A stretch of DNA of 64,000 bases from an uncultured Paracoccaceae bacterium (GTDB lineage Bacteria; Pseudomonadota; Alphaproteobacteria; Rhodobacterales; Rhodobacteraceae). This document shows positions 10,108 to 19,437 of this stretch, piece after piece. How positions within the stretch are numbered: position 1 is the stretch's first letter; every line of letters begins with the position of its first letter. Location: contig CANMIX010000008.1 in NCBI GenBank assembly GCA_947497985.1, positions 124,001 through 188,000 on the forward strand, written 5' to 3'. The notes under the pieces were generated by a model. It worked only from the letters and a program-made list of their open reading frames with translations. It ran no database searches and was not told the DNA's origin. The translations under genes and the position numbers were made by a program.

Positions 10108-10470
10108 TTAGTCGTAGGCCGCCGTGACGGTCATTTCCACTTTCAATTCAGGACGGGCCAATTTGGCTTCACCACAGGCGCGTGCGGGGGCGTGGCCTTC
10201 GGGGACCCAGGCATCCCAGACTGCGTTCATCTCGGCAAAATCGGCCATATCAGCAAGCCAGATCACCACCTGCAGCATTTGCTCTTTGGACGATCCTGCT
10301 TCTTCCAGCAGGGCCTCGATCCGGCGGATGCATTCGCGGGTTTGATCTGCAATGTTGTCATCTGCATTGCCGACCTGGCCACACAGATAGACGGTGCCAT
10401 TGTGTTTGACGATCTTGCTCATGCGTTGACCGGTGTGAAGGCGTTCGATCATGTTAACCTCTGGGAACAT
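10108..10470 (-). CDS. RidA family protein
   Basis: [53 protein letters not shown]. Confidence 0.93.
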   Translation of the reverse strand: MFPEVNMIERLHTGQRMSKIVKHNGTVYLCGQVGNADDNIADQTRECIRRIEALLEEAGSSKEQMLQVVIWLADMADFAEMNAVWDAWVPEGHAPARACGEAKLARPELKVEMTVTAAYD

Positions 10471-10522
10471 TGGAATTCAAAATGGGTGTCGGCCTTGGGC
10501 CGCTGACGACGCAGGTCCGGGA

Positions 10523-12343
10523 TCACTCTTCGAATGGATCCCATTCATCCTCAACCTCGGGCAGTGCCTCGGCCTGTACTTCTGCTTCCATTTCTTCGGG
10601 GGTGCGGATGCGTTTGATCTTGGCCTTGGGGAAGGCTTCAAGGACGGCCTGTACCAACGGGTGAGCCGTGGCCTTGGCGCGCAGGGCGTTTTCGGCGGCA
10701 TCTCGTACTTCGGCAATAGTTTCACTGGCGCAGCCGTCCACGATGGAAACAACCCAGCGGTTGCCGGTCCAGTTCTGCAAGGCGCTCCCAAGGCGCGATG
10801 CAAGGTCGCGTGGTGCTGTCTGCGACGGGGTGAACTCAATCCGACCCGGTTGATACGCCGCCAGGCGGATGCCGCCTTCGACTTCCACCAGCAGTTTGAC
10901 ATCACGGTGTTTACGGATCAGTTCAACCACATGTTCAAACGTGGGGTACCGCGCCAGGGCTAGGTTGGTGACCGGAGCCACAGCAGTTGCGGCACCACCT
11001 TGTGATCCGCTCTGCGACATGCTCGGCCCGCCAGAGGGGGCGCTGCCCGGTGCCCCTTGCGGCGCGGCTGAGGCGTAAGCCGAAGCCGCGCCTCCCCCGC
11101 TCGCCGCAGGCGCGCCCATGTTTTGCATGGGCATTCCACCACCGGGTCCCGGAGGGGGCGGTGTGTCCTGCAGCTTGCGCAGCAATTCTTCCGGACTGGG
11201 CAGATCAGCCACATGGGTCAGGCGGATAACGGCCATTTCAGCTGCCATCATCGCATTTGGCGCCGCAGAGACTTCTTCCAGCGCTTTCAGCAACATCTGC
11301 CACATACGCGTCAGCACCCGCATCGGCAGGGCTTCGGCCATGGCCTGTCCGCGGGCGCGTTCATCGGGGCTTATGGTTGGATCTTCTGCAGCGTCGGGTG
11401 TGATTTTCACGACGGAGACCCAATGGGTGATCTCGGCCAGATCGCGCAGCACCGCCAGCGGATCGGCCCCTTCGGCGTATTGTGACGACAGTTCCGTCAG
11501 GGCTGCCGCCGCATCCCCGCGCAGGATCATATCGATCAGATCCAGTACACGGCCGCGATCGGCGAGGCCGAGCATGGCGCGGACTTGGTCCGCGGTGGTT
11601 TCTCCGGCCCCATGGGAAATAGCCTGATCCAAAAGCGATGTCGCATCACGGGCTGAGCCTTCGGCGGCGCGGGTGATCAGGGCCAGCGCGTCTTCGGCGA
11701 TCTCTGCGTTTTCTGATCCGGCAATCTTGCGCAGAAGTGCGATCATGACTTCTGGTTCGATCCGGCGCAGGTCAAAGCGTTGACAGCGCGACAGAACGGT
11801 TACCGGAACTTTGCGGATTTCGGTGGTGGCAAAGATGAATTTGACGTGGGCGGGCGGCTCTTCCAGCGTTTTTAACAGCGCGTTGAAGGCCGAGGTCGAC
11901 AGCATGTGGACTTCGTCGATGATATAGATCTTGTAGCGTGCAGAGGCCGCGCGATAGGCGACGCTGTCGATGATCTCACGAATGTCATTCACACCCGTGC
12001 GTGAGGCCGCGTCCATCTCCATCACGTCGACATGGCGGCCTTCCATGATCGCGGTACAATGTTCACATTGGCCGCAGGGTTCGGTTGTCGGGCCACCTTG
12101 GCCGTCCGGGCCAATACAGTTCATCCCCTTGGCAATGATCCGCGCGGTGGTGGTCTTTCCGGTGCCGCGAATACCTGTCATTACAAAGGCCTGCGCAATC
12201 CGACCCGTTTCAAAGGCGTTCTGGAGCGTGCGCACCATTGCATCCTGTCCCACCAAATCGGCAAAGGTCTCGGGGCGGTATTTCCGCGCAAGTACCTGAT
12301 ATTTGGGCTGAGAGCCGGTCGCGCCGTTGGGGGTGTCGTTCAT
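10523..12343 (-). CDS. dnaX: DNA polymerase III subunit gamma/tau
   Basis: YQVLARKYRPETFADLVGQDAMVRTL, GTGKTT Walker A, zinc-binding Cys cluster, EVHMLS. Confidence 0.97.
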   Translation of the reverse strand: MNDTPNGATGSQPKYQVLARKYRPETFADLVGQDAMVRTLQNAFETGRIAQAFVMTGIRGTGKTTTARIIAKGMNCIGPDGQGGPTTEPCGQCEHCTAIMEGRHVDVMEMDAASRTGVNDIREIIDSVAYRAASARYKIYIIDEVHMLSTSAFNALLKTLEEPPAHVKFIFATTEIRKVPVTVLSRCQRFDLRRIEPEVMIALLRKIAGSENAEIAEDALALITRAAEGSARDATSLLDQAISHGAGETTADQVRAMLGLADRGRVLDLIDMILRGDAAAALTELSSQYAEGADPLAVLRDLAEITHWVSVVKITPDAAEDPTISPDERARGQAMAEALPMRVLTRMWQMLLKALEEVSAAPNAMMAAEMAVIRLTHVADLPSPEELLRKLQDTPPPPGPGGGMPMQNMGAPAASGGGAASAYASAAPQGAPGSAPSGGPSMSQSGSQGGAATAVAPVTNLALARYPTFEHVVELIRKHRDVKLLVEVEGGIRLAAYQPGRIEFTPSQTAPRDLASRLGSALQNWTGNRWVVSIVDGCASETIAEVRDAAENALRAKATAHPLVQAVLEAFPKAKIKRIRTPEEMEAEVQAEALPEVEDEWDPFEE

Positions 12344-12558
12344 AATGGGTCTGCCGGATTCGCATCAATTTCGGTTCGCATCAAGGTAAGGAAGCCCGCG
12401 GGCTTCGTCCACCGCTCATCGCAACAACTGCGGCCTTGGCGCTGACCTCACAGGCGTATTTTGGCGCGGGCAAAGAAAACTCTAGGCGAATGTCGCATTC
12501 CAGAGTTAGAGTTTATGTGTGGGAATGGCGGAACTCTAGCCCAGCTGGGGAGGCGCTT

Positions 12559-13107
12559 ATGCGACTAGAACGCAGTTCAACGACGGATCAAGGTTCACTG
12601 CAGGTGGACCCTGATCAAAGCATGCTGACAATTCATGCCCTTTCGGTGGCGAACGGGATCTTGGCCTTGTGCCGCTTGCCTGGCGCAACCGGTACATATC
12701 AGGCGGATTTGCAGCATATCAACGATTGGAAGCCGGGGCTTGTCCTGTCTATGACAACCAAGGCCGAGCATGAGGCCGTCGGTGCGGTGACATTGGGTGC
12801 TGATATTCAAAGCATGGCAAGTCGGTGGCTGCATCTTCCTGTTATGGATTTTGCGACTCCAGCACCGGATGTTTTGTTCAAATGGCCCAAGGCCAGCCAC
12901 ACTGCCCGCAAAGCGCTGGTCGGTGGTGGGCGGGTATTGGTGCATTGCAAAGGTGGCTGTGGTCGCTCGGGTATGGCGGTCTTGCGGCTGATGATCGAAG
13001 CAGGCGAGCAGCCGCATTCCGCCCTAAAACGCCTGCGCGCCGTGCAGCCAGATGCTGTGGAAACCGAAGAACAGCTGGCCTGGGCGATCGGTGCGCGGCG
13101 GGTGTGA
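12559..13107 (+). CDS. Dual-specificity/tyrosine phosphatase-like protein
   Basis: Cys-based phosphatase loop VHCKGGCGRSGMAVLRL; GGGGAGG upstream of ATG at 12559. Confidence 0.85.
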   Translation: MRLERSSTTDQGSLQVDPDQSMLTIHALSVANGILALCRLPGATGTYQADLQHINDWKPGLVLSMTTKAEHEAVGAVTLGADIQSMASRWLHLPVMDFATPAPDVLFKWPKASHTARKALVGGGRVLVHCKGGCGRSGMAVLRLMIEAGEQPHSALKRLRAVQPDAVETEEQLAWAIGARRV

Positions 13108-13116
13108 ACTGCGCCG

Positions 13117-13539
13117 TTAAGTCGGGCCAACTGCTGCTAGGTGGGATGTGATCGCAGTCGCAACAGGTGGTCGTTGTGGGGTGGCCTGCGCCAGGGCGCA
13201 GGGACGCGCTGGCAACTTACCCAGACCCACTGTGCCTGGGCTTGTGTCGCACAGCATAACATCAGCAAAACGGTCAAGATCCGTTTGATCTGCTGTATCC
13301 GCTACGTCACAGAACACACGGATACGGTAATGGGAGGCAACAAAACGCGCCATGCAGCCCTCGGGGCAGGCGTTTAACCCTGCGTGGCCCGTCATTTGGA
13401 AATTATCCTCGGTCACGCCCTTCGCCTGGGTCATACTGGCGCTTAACGCCTTTAACATGCGGGTGGCCGCCGGGCAGGGTCGGCCAAGTTTTGGGCAATG
13501 GGTTGCGGCACAGTCATGTGTTTCGTTGGTCCAGATCAT
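13117..13539 (-). CDS. DUF1636-like small Cys-rich predicted metal-binding protein
   Basis: 140 aa with several Cys (HDCAATHCPKLGRPCP, GLNACPEGC, VMLCDT); lies downstream of a cobalamin riboswitch. Confidence 0.65.
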   Translation of the reverse strand: MIWTNETHDCAATHCPKLGRPCPAATRMLKALSASMTQAKGVTEDNFQMTGHAGLNACPEGCMARFVASHYRIRVFCDVADTADQTDLDRFADVMLCDTSPGTVGLGKLPARPCALAQATPQRPPVATAITSHLAAVGPT

Positions 13540-13655
13540 AGCGCCCTCCGCGCATTTTGGCGGGAGGTCGTGACAGATCAGATGCGGAAACTGCCAAAAT
13601 TGGCTGCAATCGGATCCCGTCCCAGAGCACCCCGCCCGGTTTCGAGTTTCAGTCC

Positions 13656-13860
13656 GATGGCAGGTCTCCTGACTTGCGGGTCATTGCAGCCTTGATCCCT
13701 TCCCAACCTTAAAAGTCAGTGGATATGATCAAGACGGCTCATCGCTTACAGTTGCGGGGGCAGTCGCGGAATAAGAGCCATTTGCGTCAAACGCATCCGG
13801 GCTCTGCACCGTGTTCCCTTTTCATCCTGGTCCATCTAAACGGACACAAGAACCATCTAC
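13656..13860 (-). promoter_or_regulatory. Cobalamin (AdoCbl) riboswitch
   Basis: Minus strand has GGTTCTTGTGTCC..AAAAGGGAACACGGTGCAGAGCCC..GACTGCCCCCGCAACTGTAAGCG..CCACTGAC..GGGAAGG..GACCCGCAAGTCAGGAGACCTGCC, matching class-I B12 riboswitch core elements. Confidence 0.95.
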
Positions 13861-13960
13861 CTTATGGGTATCTGGGAGTCCGCTGAGTCGTCAAACGAAA
13901 TCTCGTAGCTTGCTCGAGGCACTACACAAGATTTTGCGTTCATCTGCGGGGAAGTGAAGT

Positions 13961-14054
13961 GAGAGGTTGGACATCGACCCAAGCGGGGCTCGTTGTGGCT
14001 GCTTCCTTCCGGACCTGACCAGGTTGGCGAGGCGCCTGCCCGCGCCAACCTCTC
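13961..14054 (-). ncRNA. ffs: Signal recognition particle RNA, small bacterial type
   Basis: Minus strand has GGTCAGGTCCGGAAGGAAGCAGCC apical core; ends pair (GAGAGGTTGG/CCAACCTCTC). Confidence 0.95.
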
Positions 14055-14164
14055 GACTCCGCATATAGAGTGCAGATCCAAGAATGACAAGGGCATGACA
14101 TAGGGAAATGGCCGCGGGAAAGAGAGGTTCTGCGCGACTGGGGGGCGTGCCGCGCAGAACCAGA

Positions 14165-16006
14165 TCAGAGCTGCAATCGCAGCCCTAGAAACCCATTGGT
14201 ATCAACAGGCAATAACGAAAGGCGTTCTGATGGTAACTCATCCAAATGTGCGGCTGCCGCTGGGCCAGTTAGTGCGATGACTTCAGCGTTTTCAATTGGA
14301 CTGAACTGCCAGGGTGTCAGGGCGTCCTCCAATGGATCGCGGCGCAGATGGCCGGCGATATAGTCCCGGATGACATCACGCAGACGTACAGGAGGCAGGG
14401 ATAGTTGAGGCGCGTATCGCACCATGTTGAAATGCCCACCACCGCTGGCACGGTAGCTGTTGACGGCGACCAGAAACCGTTGTTCGGGGCGTACCGGTGC
14501 ACCATCCCAGCGTAGGTTGCGGATGCGTTTGGCGGTTGGATTTACCAATGTGCCTGTGCTGTTAAACCGGGCAGGCTGCGTCAGGTCGATTTCATATTCG
14601 ACCCCGAACATCACATCATAATTGTGCCCGGCGCGTTGGTCGTTGACCAAAGGCTGGTCCTGGCTGCCGGGAGCAACACGGTTGAAAATCCCGGCAGACA
14701 TTTCCAGCCAGTCCAGCAGCTCGGTGCCGGACACTTCAACTGCACGCAGGCGGTTGGGGAAAATCTGCAGGTCGGTCACATGCCGCATGGTGACGGGTCC
14801 AGCGGGCACATCCGTATAGAAACTTGGCCCGGCGCGGGCACCAAATTTACCGGGAGCGGCAGCGGATAGCAGCGGCAGGTTTTCGGCAGGCGTCCCTTGA
14901 ACATAGGCGCGCACGGCTGCCGCCTGCGCATATGCGCTGAGCGCAAGCGAACGGTCGTGGGAGAAAAACGTAAAAAAGGAATGCAGGGGTGACGTGATTT
15001 GCCCCACTGGCTGATTCAATCGCGCGCAGGCTTCGACGTGGTCATCCAAAAGAGCCGCGCGCAGCTCTTGATCCTCGGCCACCAATGGTGCGTCGCTCGG
15101 GGCAACTGCGCGAAGCGAAGAATGCGTGTCCTGCAGGCTCCACCGCGCGCCATCCCAGCGTAGCGACATATCGATCAAGCCGAGGTGACTGCCAAATGCG
15201 CCGGGCATGACGACCGGGTTGGCAAATTGATGTTGGGCATCGGGTAGGGCCAGATGAGTGTGTCCCGCCACCAAAGCGTCGATCTCTTCCAATGCGCTGA
15301 GCGGATAAAGGGCGTTTTCCATATTCAGGACTGCGTCCTGATCGCCGAGGCCGGTGTGGGCAAGCGCAATTACAAGGTCGCAGCCCCGTTCACGCAAAGC
15401 GCGGGCCGTATCCCGCGCTGCATGCACCATGTCTTGGACAACTACGCGACCTTCAAGGAAGTAGGCGTCCCAAATGACGGTTTGCGGCGGCAGTACTGAC
15501 AAAACCCCAATGCGCAAAGGCGGTGCATCCGCCACATCGGGCATTTTCTTTTCGATAATCGCGCTCGCCTTGAAGGGCAGCTCCAGCCCGGGTTCAATCG
15601 CGCTCATATTGGAACAGAGTGCCGGGCAGGGCGCATCCTTTAGCAACCGGCCAAGCGCCGGGAGCCCATAATTGAAGTCATGATTACCAAGGCCTATGGC
15701 ATCATATTGCAGTTCGGTGAATGCGGTCATCAACGGGTGGCGCTGGCTTTGTCCATGCAGGATGCTCTCGCCGAGTGGGGCGCCCTGAAACCCGTCGCCA
15801 TTGTCCATCAAAAGGGTCGCGATACCTTCGGCCTGTGCTTCGGTGCGAGCTTGTTGGATCAAAGTTGCAACACGGGTTAGCCCCAGTGGGGTATCCGTTT
15901 TGTCTGCATAGTAATCATAGGCTATTAGATGAGCGTGAAGGTCGGTTGTTGCCATAAGGCGTAACCGGGCCACCGGAGAATTGGGAGCCGTAAAAGGACC
16001 TGTCAT
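14165..16006 (-). CDS. cpdB: 2',3'-cyclic-nucleotide 2'-phosphodiesterase / 3'-nucleotidase-like
   Basis: LRLMATTDLHAHLIAYDYY, GNHDFNYGL, AGHTHLALP, C-terminal 5'-nucleotidase domain; no obvious signal peptide. Confidence 0.88.
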   Translation of the reverse strand: MTGPFTAPNSPVARLRLMATTDLHAHLIAYDYYADKTDTPLGLTRVATLIQQARTEAQAEGIATLLMDNGDGFQGAPLGESILHGQSQRHPLMTAFTELQYDAIGLGNHDFNYGLPALGRLLKDAPCPALCSNMSAIEPGLELPFKASAIIEKKMPDVADAPPLRIGVLSVLPPQTVIWDAYFLEGRVVVQDMVHAARDTARALRERGCDLVIALAHTGLGDQDAVLNMENALYPLSALEEIDALVAGHTHLALPDAQHQFANPVVMPGAFGSHLGLIDMSLRWDGARWSLQDTHSSLRAVAPSDAPLVAEDQELRAALLDDHVEACARLNQPVGQITSPLHSFFTFFSHDRSLALSAYAQAAAVRAYVQGTPAENLPLLSAAAPGKFGARAGPSFYTDVPAGPVTMRHVTDLQIFPNRLRAVEVSGTELLDWLEMSAGIFNRVAPGSQDQPLVNDQRAGHNYDVMFGVEYEIDLTQPARFNSTGTLVNPTAKRIRNLRWDGAPVRPEQRFLVAVNSYRASGGGHFNMVRYAPQLSLPPVRLRDVIRDYIAGHLRRDPLEDALTPWQFSPIENAEVIALTGPAAAAHLDELPSERLSLLPVDTNGFLGLRLQL

Positions 16007-16282
16007 TTTGCCATTGCCTGGCGCATTTCATTTCTGCCCGCACTTGGGTTTCTTCAGTGTTCTTGCACATAGAAACAGTGTTTAAAGCATGTGCAAAGCA
16101 TAGAATCTTAACAATTCACCATTTTTGGGGGAGTGCGCAACTTAGAGAAGATTCGACCTGTAAAATATTGGCAAAGAAGCGATTTTTTGCGAAGACTTCG
16201 CTGAGTGATTATGTGCGCTTGGCGCTAGGATGTGAATTTGTATGAAAAAACGTACAAAAATTAGGCAACGGGCATTGAGCAG

Positions 16283-17272
16283 ATGAAACATGCAGAAACG
16301 GTAACCTTTGGCGGCGGCGGTCTGGAACGGGCAGCCCATGTTCGCGATGACGCCGACCAGCTGTCTGACCTGTGGGTTAAGGGAGGCAAGGTTCTTTTGC
16401 TGTGGGAAGGCAAACCTTTGGTGCGCCGTTCGCAAAATCCAGACGTTGCACCGATGCCTGATCAATTGGTCCTGTTGGACCCACAACATCCACTGGTACA
16501 AAATGCACCTGAACGGTCGGTTTTTATCGGGCTGGACAGTGCGGGTGGGGGTCTCTTTGCGCAAGAGCTGTTGGGGTGGCAACCGCAAGGGGAAGATCTG
16601 AGCCAAATCGGAGCTTTTCGTGATCTGACCGAGCAACAGCACCCAGATTTGCCCGAAGGTGATGTCTTTGCAGAGCTGCGCAGCTTTATGGTGGCGCTGA
16701 CCCCTCTCGATGCCGAGGTTGCGGCCACTGCCAAGGCGGTTATGGCCTGGCACCAAAGTCACGGCTTTTGCGCAAAATGCGGTGGCAAAAGCGATTTAAT
16801 CCAAGGTGGGTGGCAGCGGATGTGTGGCAGTTGTGGTGCACGTCATTTCCCCCGTACTGACCCTGTTGTCATCATGTTGATCACACGCGGTGACAAAGTG
16901 CTGATCGGCCGCTCACCGGGGTGGCCGGAGGGGATGTATTCGCTGTTGGCTGGTTTTGTGGAACCCGGAGAGACGTTGGAAGCCGCTGTCCGTCGCGAAG
17001 TCTTTGAAGAGACCGGCGTCAAAGTTGGCCCCGTAGGGTATTTGGCCAGTCAGCCTTGGGCCTTTCCCATGTCGCTGATGTTCGGGTGCTGGGGGGAAGC
17101 CACCAGCGAAGAGATCACAATCGATCCGAATGAAATTGAAGACGCGCTTTGGGTGAATAAACAAGAGATCATGGAATCTCAGGCTGATTTGCACCCAATT
17201 ATTCGGCCAGCACGCAAAGGGGCTATTGCGCGTTTCCTTCTTGATAACTGGCTTGCGGATACACTGCGCTAA
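16283..17272 (+). CDS. nudC: NADH pyrophosphatase, NudC-like Nudix hydrolase
   Basis: C4 zinc ribbon (CAKCGGK..CGSCG), PRTDPVVIMLI, Nudix box GFVEPGETLEAAVRREVFEETGV. Confidence 0.94.
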   Translation: MKHAETVTFGGGGLERAAHVRDDADQLSDLWVKGGKVLLLWEGKPLVRRSQNPDVAPMPDQLVLLDPQHPLVQNAPERSVFIGLDSAGGGLFAQELLGWQPQGEDLSQIGAFRDLTEQQHPDLPEGDVFAELRSFMVALTPLDAEVAATAKAVMAWHQSHGFCAKCGGKSDLIQGGWQRMCGSCGARHFPRTDPVVIMLITRGDKVLIGRSPGWPEGMYSLLAGFVEPGETLEAAVRREVFEETGVKVGPVGYLASQPWAFPMSLMFGCWGEATSEEITIDPNEIEDALWVNKQEIMESQADLHPIIRPARKGAIARFLLDNWLADTLR

Positions 17273-17317
17273 ATTATGTGTGGACCGCAGTCTTGAACAT
17301 TACGAACAGGTGAAAAT

Positions 17318-17782
17318 ATGGAACTGAAAGCATCCGAAGATATCGACGCCCCGATTGAGCGGGTTTTTCAGCTTTTGTCTGACTTCGACAATTTGGAACG
17401 TCTTGCGGCCCGCCGTGGGTTGGACGTTGAACGCCTTACGCTGGGCGATGTGTCTGAAGGCACGCAATGGCAGGTCGTGCTTCAATTGCGTGGGAAAGAG
17501 CGGACGCTGGACCTGACTTTGAAGCAATTACAACCCTCAACCTTTCTTGCGGTTAAAGGAGAGGGCGGCGGCGTGTCCGGGCTTTTCAATGTTGAATTGG
17601 TCGCCCTGTCCGCGAACTGCACCCGAGTCGCAATTGTCGCGGACCTGGCGGCCTCAACTTTGCCGGGTCGGTTGATGCTGCAGTCCTTGAAGCTCGCACG
17701 CGGTAAAGTGGAACAACGTTTCCGCGAACGAGTGGGGAAATTTGTCGCAATTTTGGAAGAGCGTTTGAGCGACTACGCGTAG
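17318..17782 (+). CDS. SRPBCC/CoxG-like family protein
   Basis: MELKASEDIDAPIERVFQLLSDFDNLERLAARRG. Confidence 0.75.
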   Translation: MELKASEDIDAPIERVFQLLSDFDNLERLAARRGLDVERLTLGDVSEGTQWQVVLQLRGKERTLDLTLKQLQPSTFLAVKGEGGGVSGLFNVELVALSANCTRVAIVADLAASTLPGRLMLQSLKLARGKVEQRFRERVGKFVAILEERLSDYA

Positions 17783-17806
17783 TCCGCCAAATGGCCAAAT
17801 GCGTTT

Positions 17807-18643
17807 CTATCCGTGGCGTTGTAGGCTGGCGGGAAACACGCCCAAGATTTTGATATTTGTAGTGAAATAGGCCAGTTCGTCCATGGCGAGCTGGACATTT
17901 GCGTCGTCTGGGTGGCCTTCGATATCTGCGTAAAACTGTGTCGCGGTGAACGAGCCGTCGACCATATAGCTTTCGAGTTTCACCATATTGATGCCGTTGG
18001 TCGCAAAGCCACCCATAGCCTTATAAAGTGCGGCCGGAATGTTGCGCACCTGAAACACAAAACTGGTGACCATCCCATGCTCGCCGCGGCGTTCATAATT
18101 GGCCTCGCGGTCCATGATGACAAAACGAGTGGTGTTGTTGCCCTGATCTTCGATGTGGCGCGCCAGAACGTCCAGCCCATAGATTTCGCCCGCCAATTCA
18201 CTGGCGAGCGCTGCAACACTTGGGTCGCCTTTTTCTGCCACATCACGTGCGGCGCGGGCGTTGTCTGGGCTGACACGGCCCACGATGCCGTGCTCTTTCA
18301 GGTAACTCGCACATTGTGGCAGGAGCACCAGATGAGAATAGGCTTCTTTGATATCTGTTACCGTGGCACCGGAGACGCCAAGCACATTGATGTGGACCCG
18401 TACAAAAGCCTCATCCACGATATGGAGATTGGACGTGGGCAACAGGCGGTGAATATCTGCCACGCGACCATAGGTGGAATTCTCTACCGGCAGCATCGCC
18501 TGATCCGCCTGACCACTGTTCACAGCGTCGATTGCCTGTTCAAATGTGCGGCAAGGCAACACCTCCATATCGGGGCGCGCGGCGCGGCAGGCTTCGTGAC
18601 TATAGGAGCCGAGCTCTCCCTGAATGGCGATTTTGCGGGTCAT
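17807..18643 (-). CDS. pheA: Prephenate dehydratase
   Basis: IAIQGELGSYSHEACRAARP, NNTTRFVIM, ACT-domain segment GINMVKLESYMVDGSFTATQFYADIEGH. Confidence 0.95.
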   Translation of the reverse strand: MTRKIAIQGELGSYSHEACRAARPDMEVLPCRTFEQAIDAVNSGQADQAMLPVENSTYGRVADIHRLLPTSNLHIVDEAFVRVHINVLGVSGATVTDIKEAYSHLVLLPQCASYLKEHGIVGRVSPDNARAARDVAEKGDPSVAALASELAGEIYGLDVLARHIEDQGNNTTRFVIMDREANYERRGEHGMVTSFVFQVRNIPAALYKAMGGFATNGINMVKLESYMVDGSFTATQFYADIEGHPDDANVQLAMDELAYFTTNIKILGVFPASLQRHG

Positions 18644-18760
18644 TTGCGTCTTATCCCATGAAAATTTCGATAAACGGGCATTTCGTCGCGCTGTCTATAC
18701 CTTGTCAGTGTATAGGGGAAGCCTTAGACAAACGGTAGACAGCTAAATGGACTCGCGATC

Positions 18761-19255
18761 ATGTTCGACACGATGACCCTTACCAAAGCGACCGCAGGTT
18801 TCTGCGGAGCGTTCCTCGTATTTCTGCTAGGCAAATGGGCCGCTACCGAGATTTATGCAATGGATAGCCACGGTGAGGCGTCCTATGTGATTGAAGTCGC
18901 TGATGCTGGTGGTGCCGAAGAAGTTGAAGAAGTGAGCTTTACCGAGCTTTTGGCCTCCGCGGATGTGGGCAAAGGCGCTAAAGTTTTCAAGAAGTGTGCC
19001 GCTTGCCACAAGTTGGAAGATGGTGCCAACGCAACCGGCCCTTACTTGTTTGGCCTGATTGGACGTGACGCTGGCGCAGCAGCCGGGTTTGGTTATTCCG
19101 GCGCGTTGCCTGCTGGTGCTTGGACCGAAGATGCGCTGAACGCCTTCCTGACCAAGCCTTCTGATTACGCTCCGGGTACTTCCATGAGCTTCGCTGGTCT
19201 CAAGAAAGACACCGACCGCGCAAACCTGATCGCATATCTGGCGACAATTCAGTAA
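18761..19255 (+). CDS. Membrane-anchored cytochrome c (class I)
   Basis: N-terminal hydrophobic anchor, KKCAACHKLEDGANATGPYLFGLIGR, SMSFAGLKKDTDRANLIAYL. Confidence 0.93.
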   Translation: MFDTMTLTKATAGFCGAFLVFLLGKWAATEIYAMDSHGEASYVIEVADAGGAEEVEEVSFTELLASADVGKGAKVFKKCAACHKLEDGANATGPYLFGLIGRDAGAAAGFGYSGALPAGAWTEDALNAFLTKPSDYAPGTSMSFAGLKKDTDRANLIAYLATIQ

Positions 19256-19283
19256 GCCGCGTCGCGCAAACGATGAATATGAG

Positions 19284-19320
19284 GCCGCTACCCTGAAGGG
19301 TGGCGGCTTTTTCTTTTTCA
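19284..19320 (+). terminator. Rho-independent terminator GCCGCTACCCT-gaa-GGGTGGCGGC-T-rich
   Basis: Stable stem followed by TTTTTCTTTTT. Confidence 0.85.
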
Positions 19321-19437
19321 GGCATCAGTTCGCCTCTTCACGGGGTGTTCACTTTCTCTAAACTTGTATTAGCTGTGCTTGGACACATAGAAGTAATCCA
19401 TAACTCTGGCAGTAGAACCCAAATGGAGGATCCGTCG

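Noticed and set aside
13961-14054. Novel ncRNA next to the B12 riboswitch
   Set aside because: Recognised as the standard SRP RNA from its GGTCAGGTCCGGAAGGAAGCAGCC core.
18695-18715. CTATAC-N9-GTATAG inverted repeat between pheA and the cytochrome c gene
   Set aside because: Only 6-bp arms, likely to occur by chance or as part of promoter elements; insufficient support.
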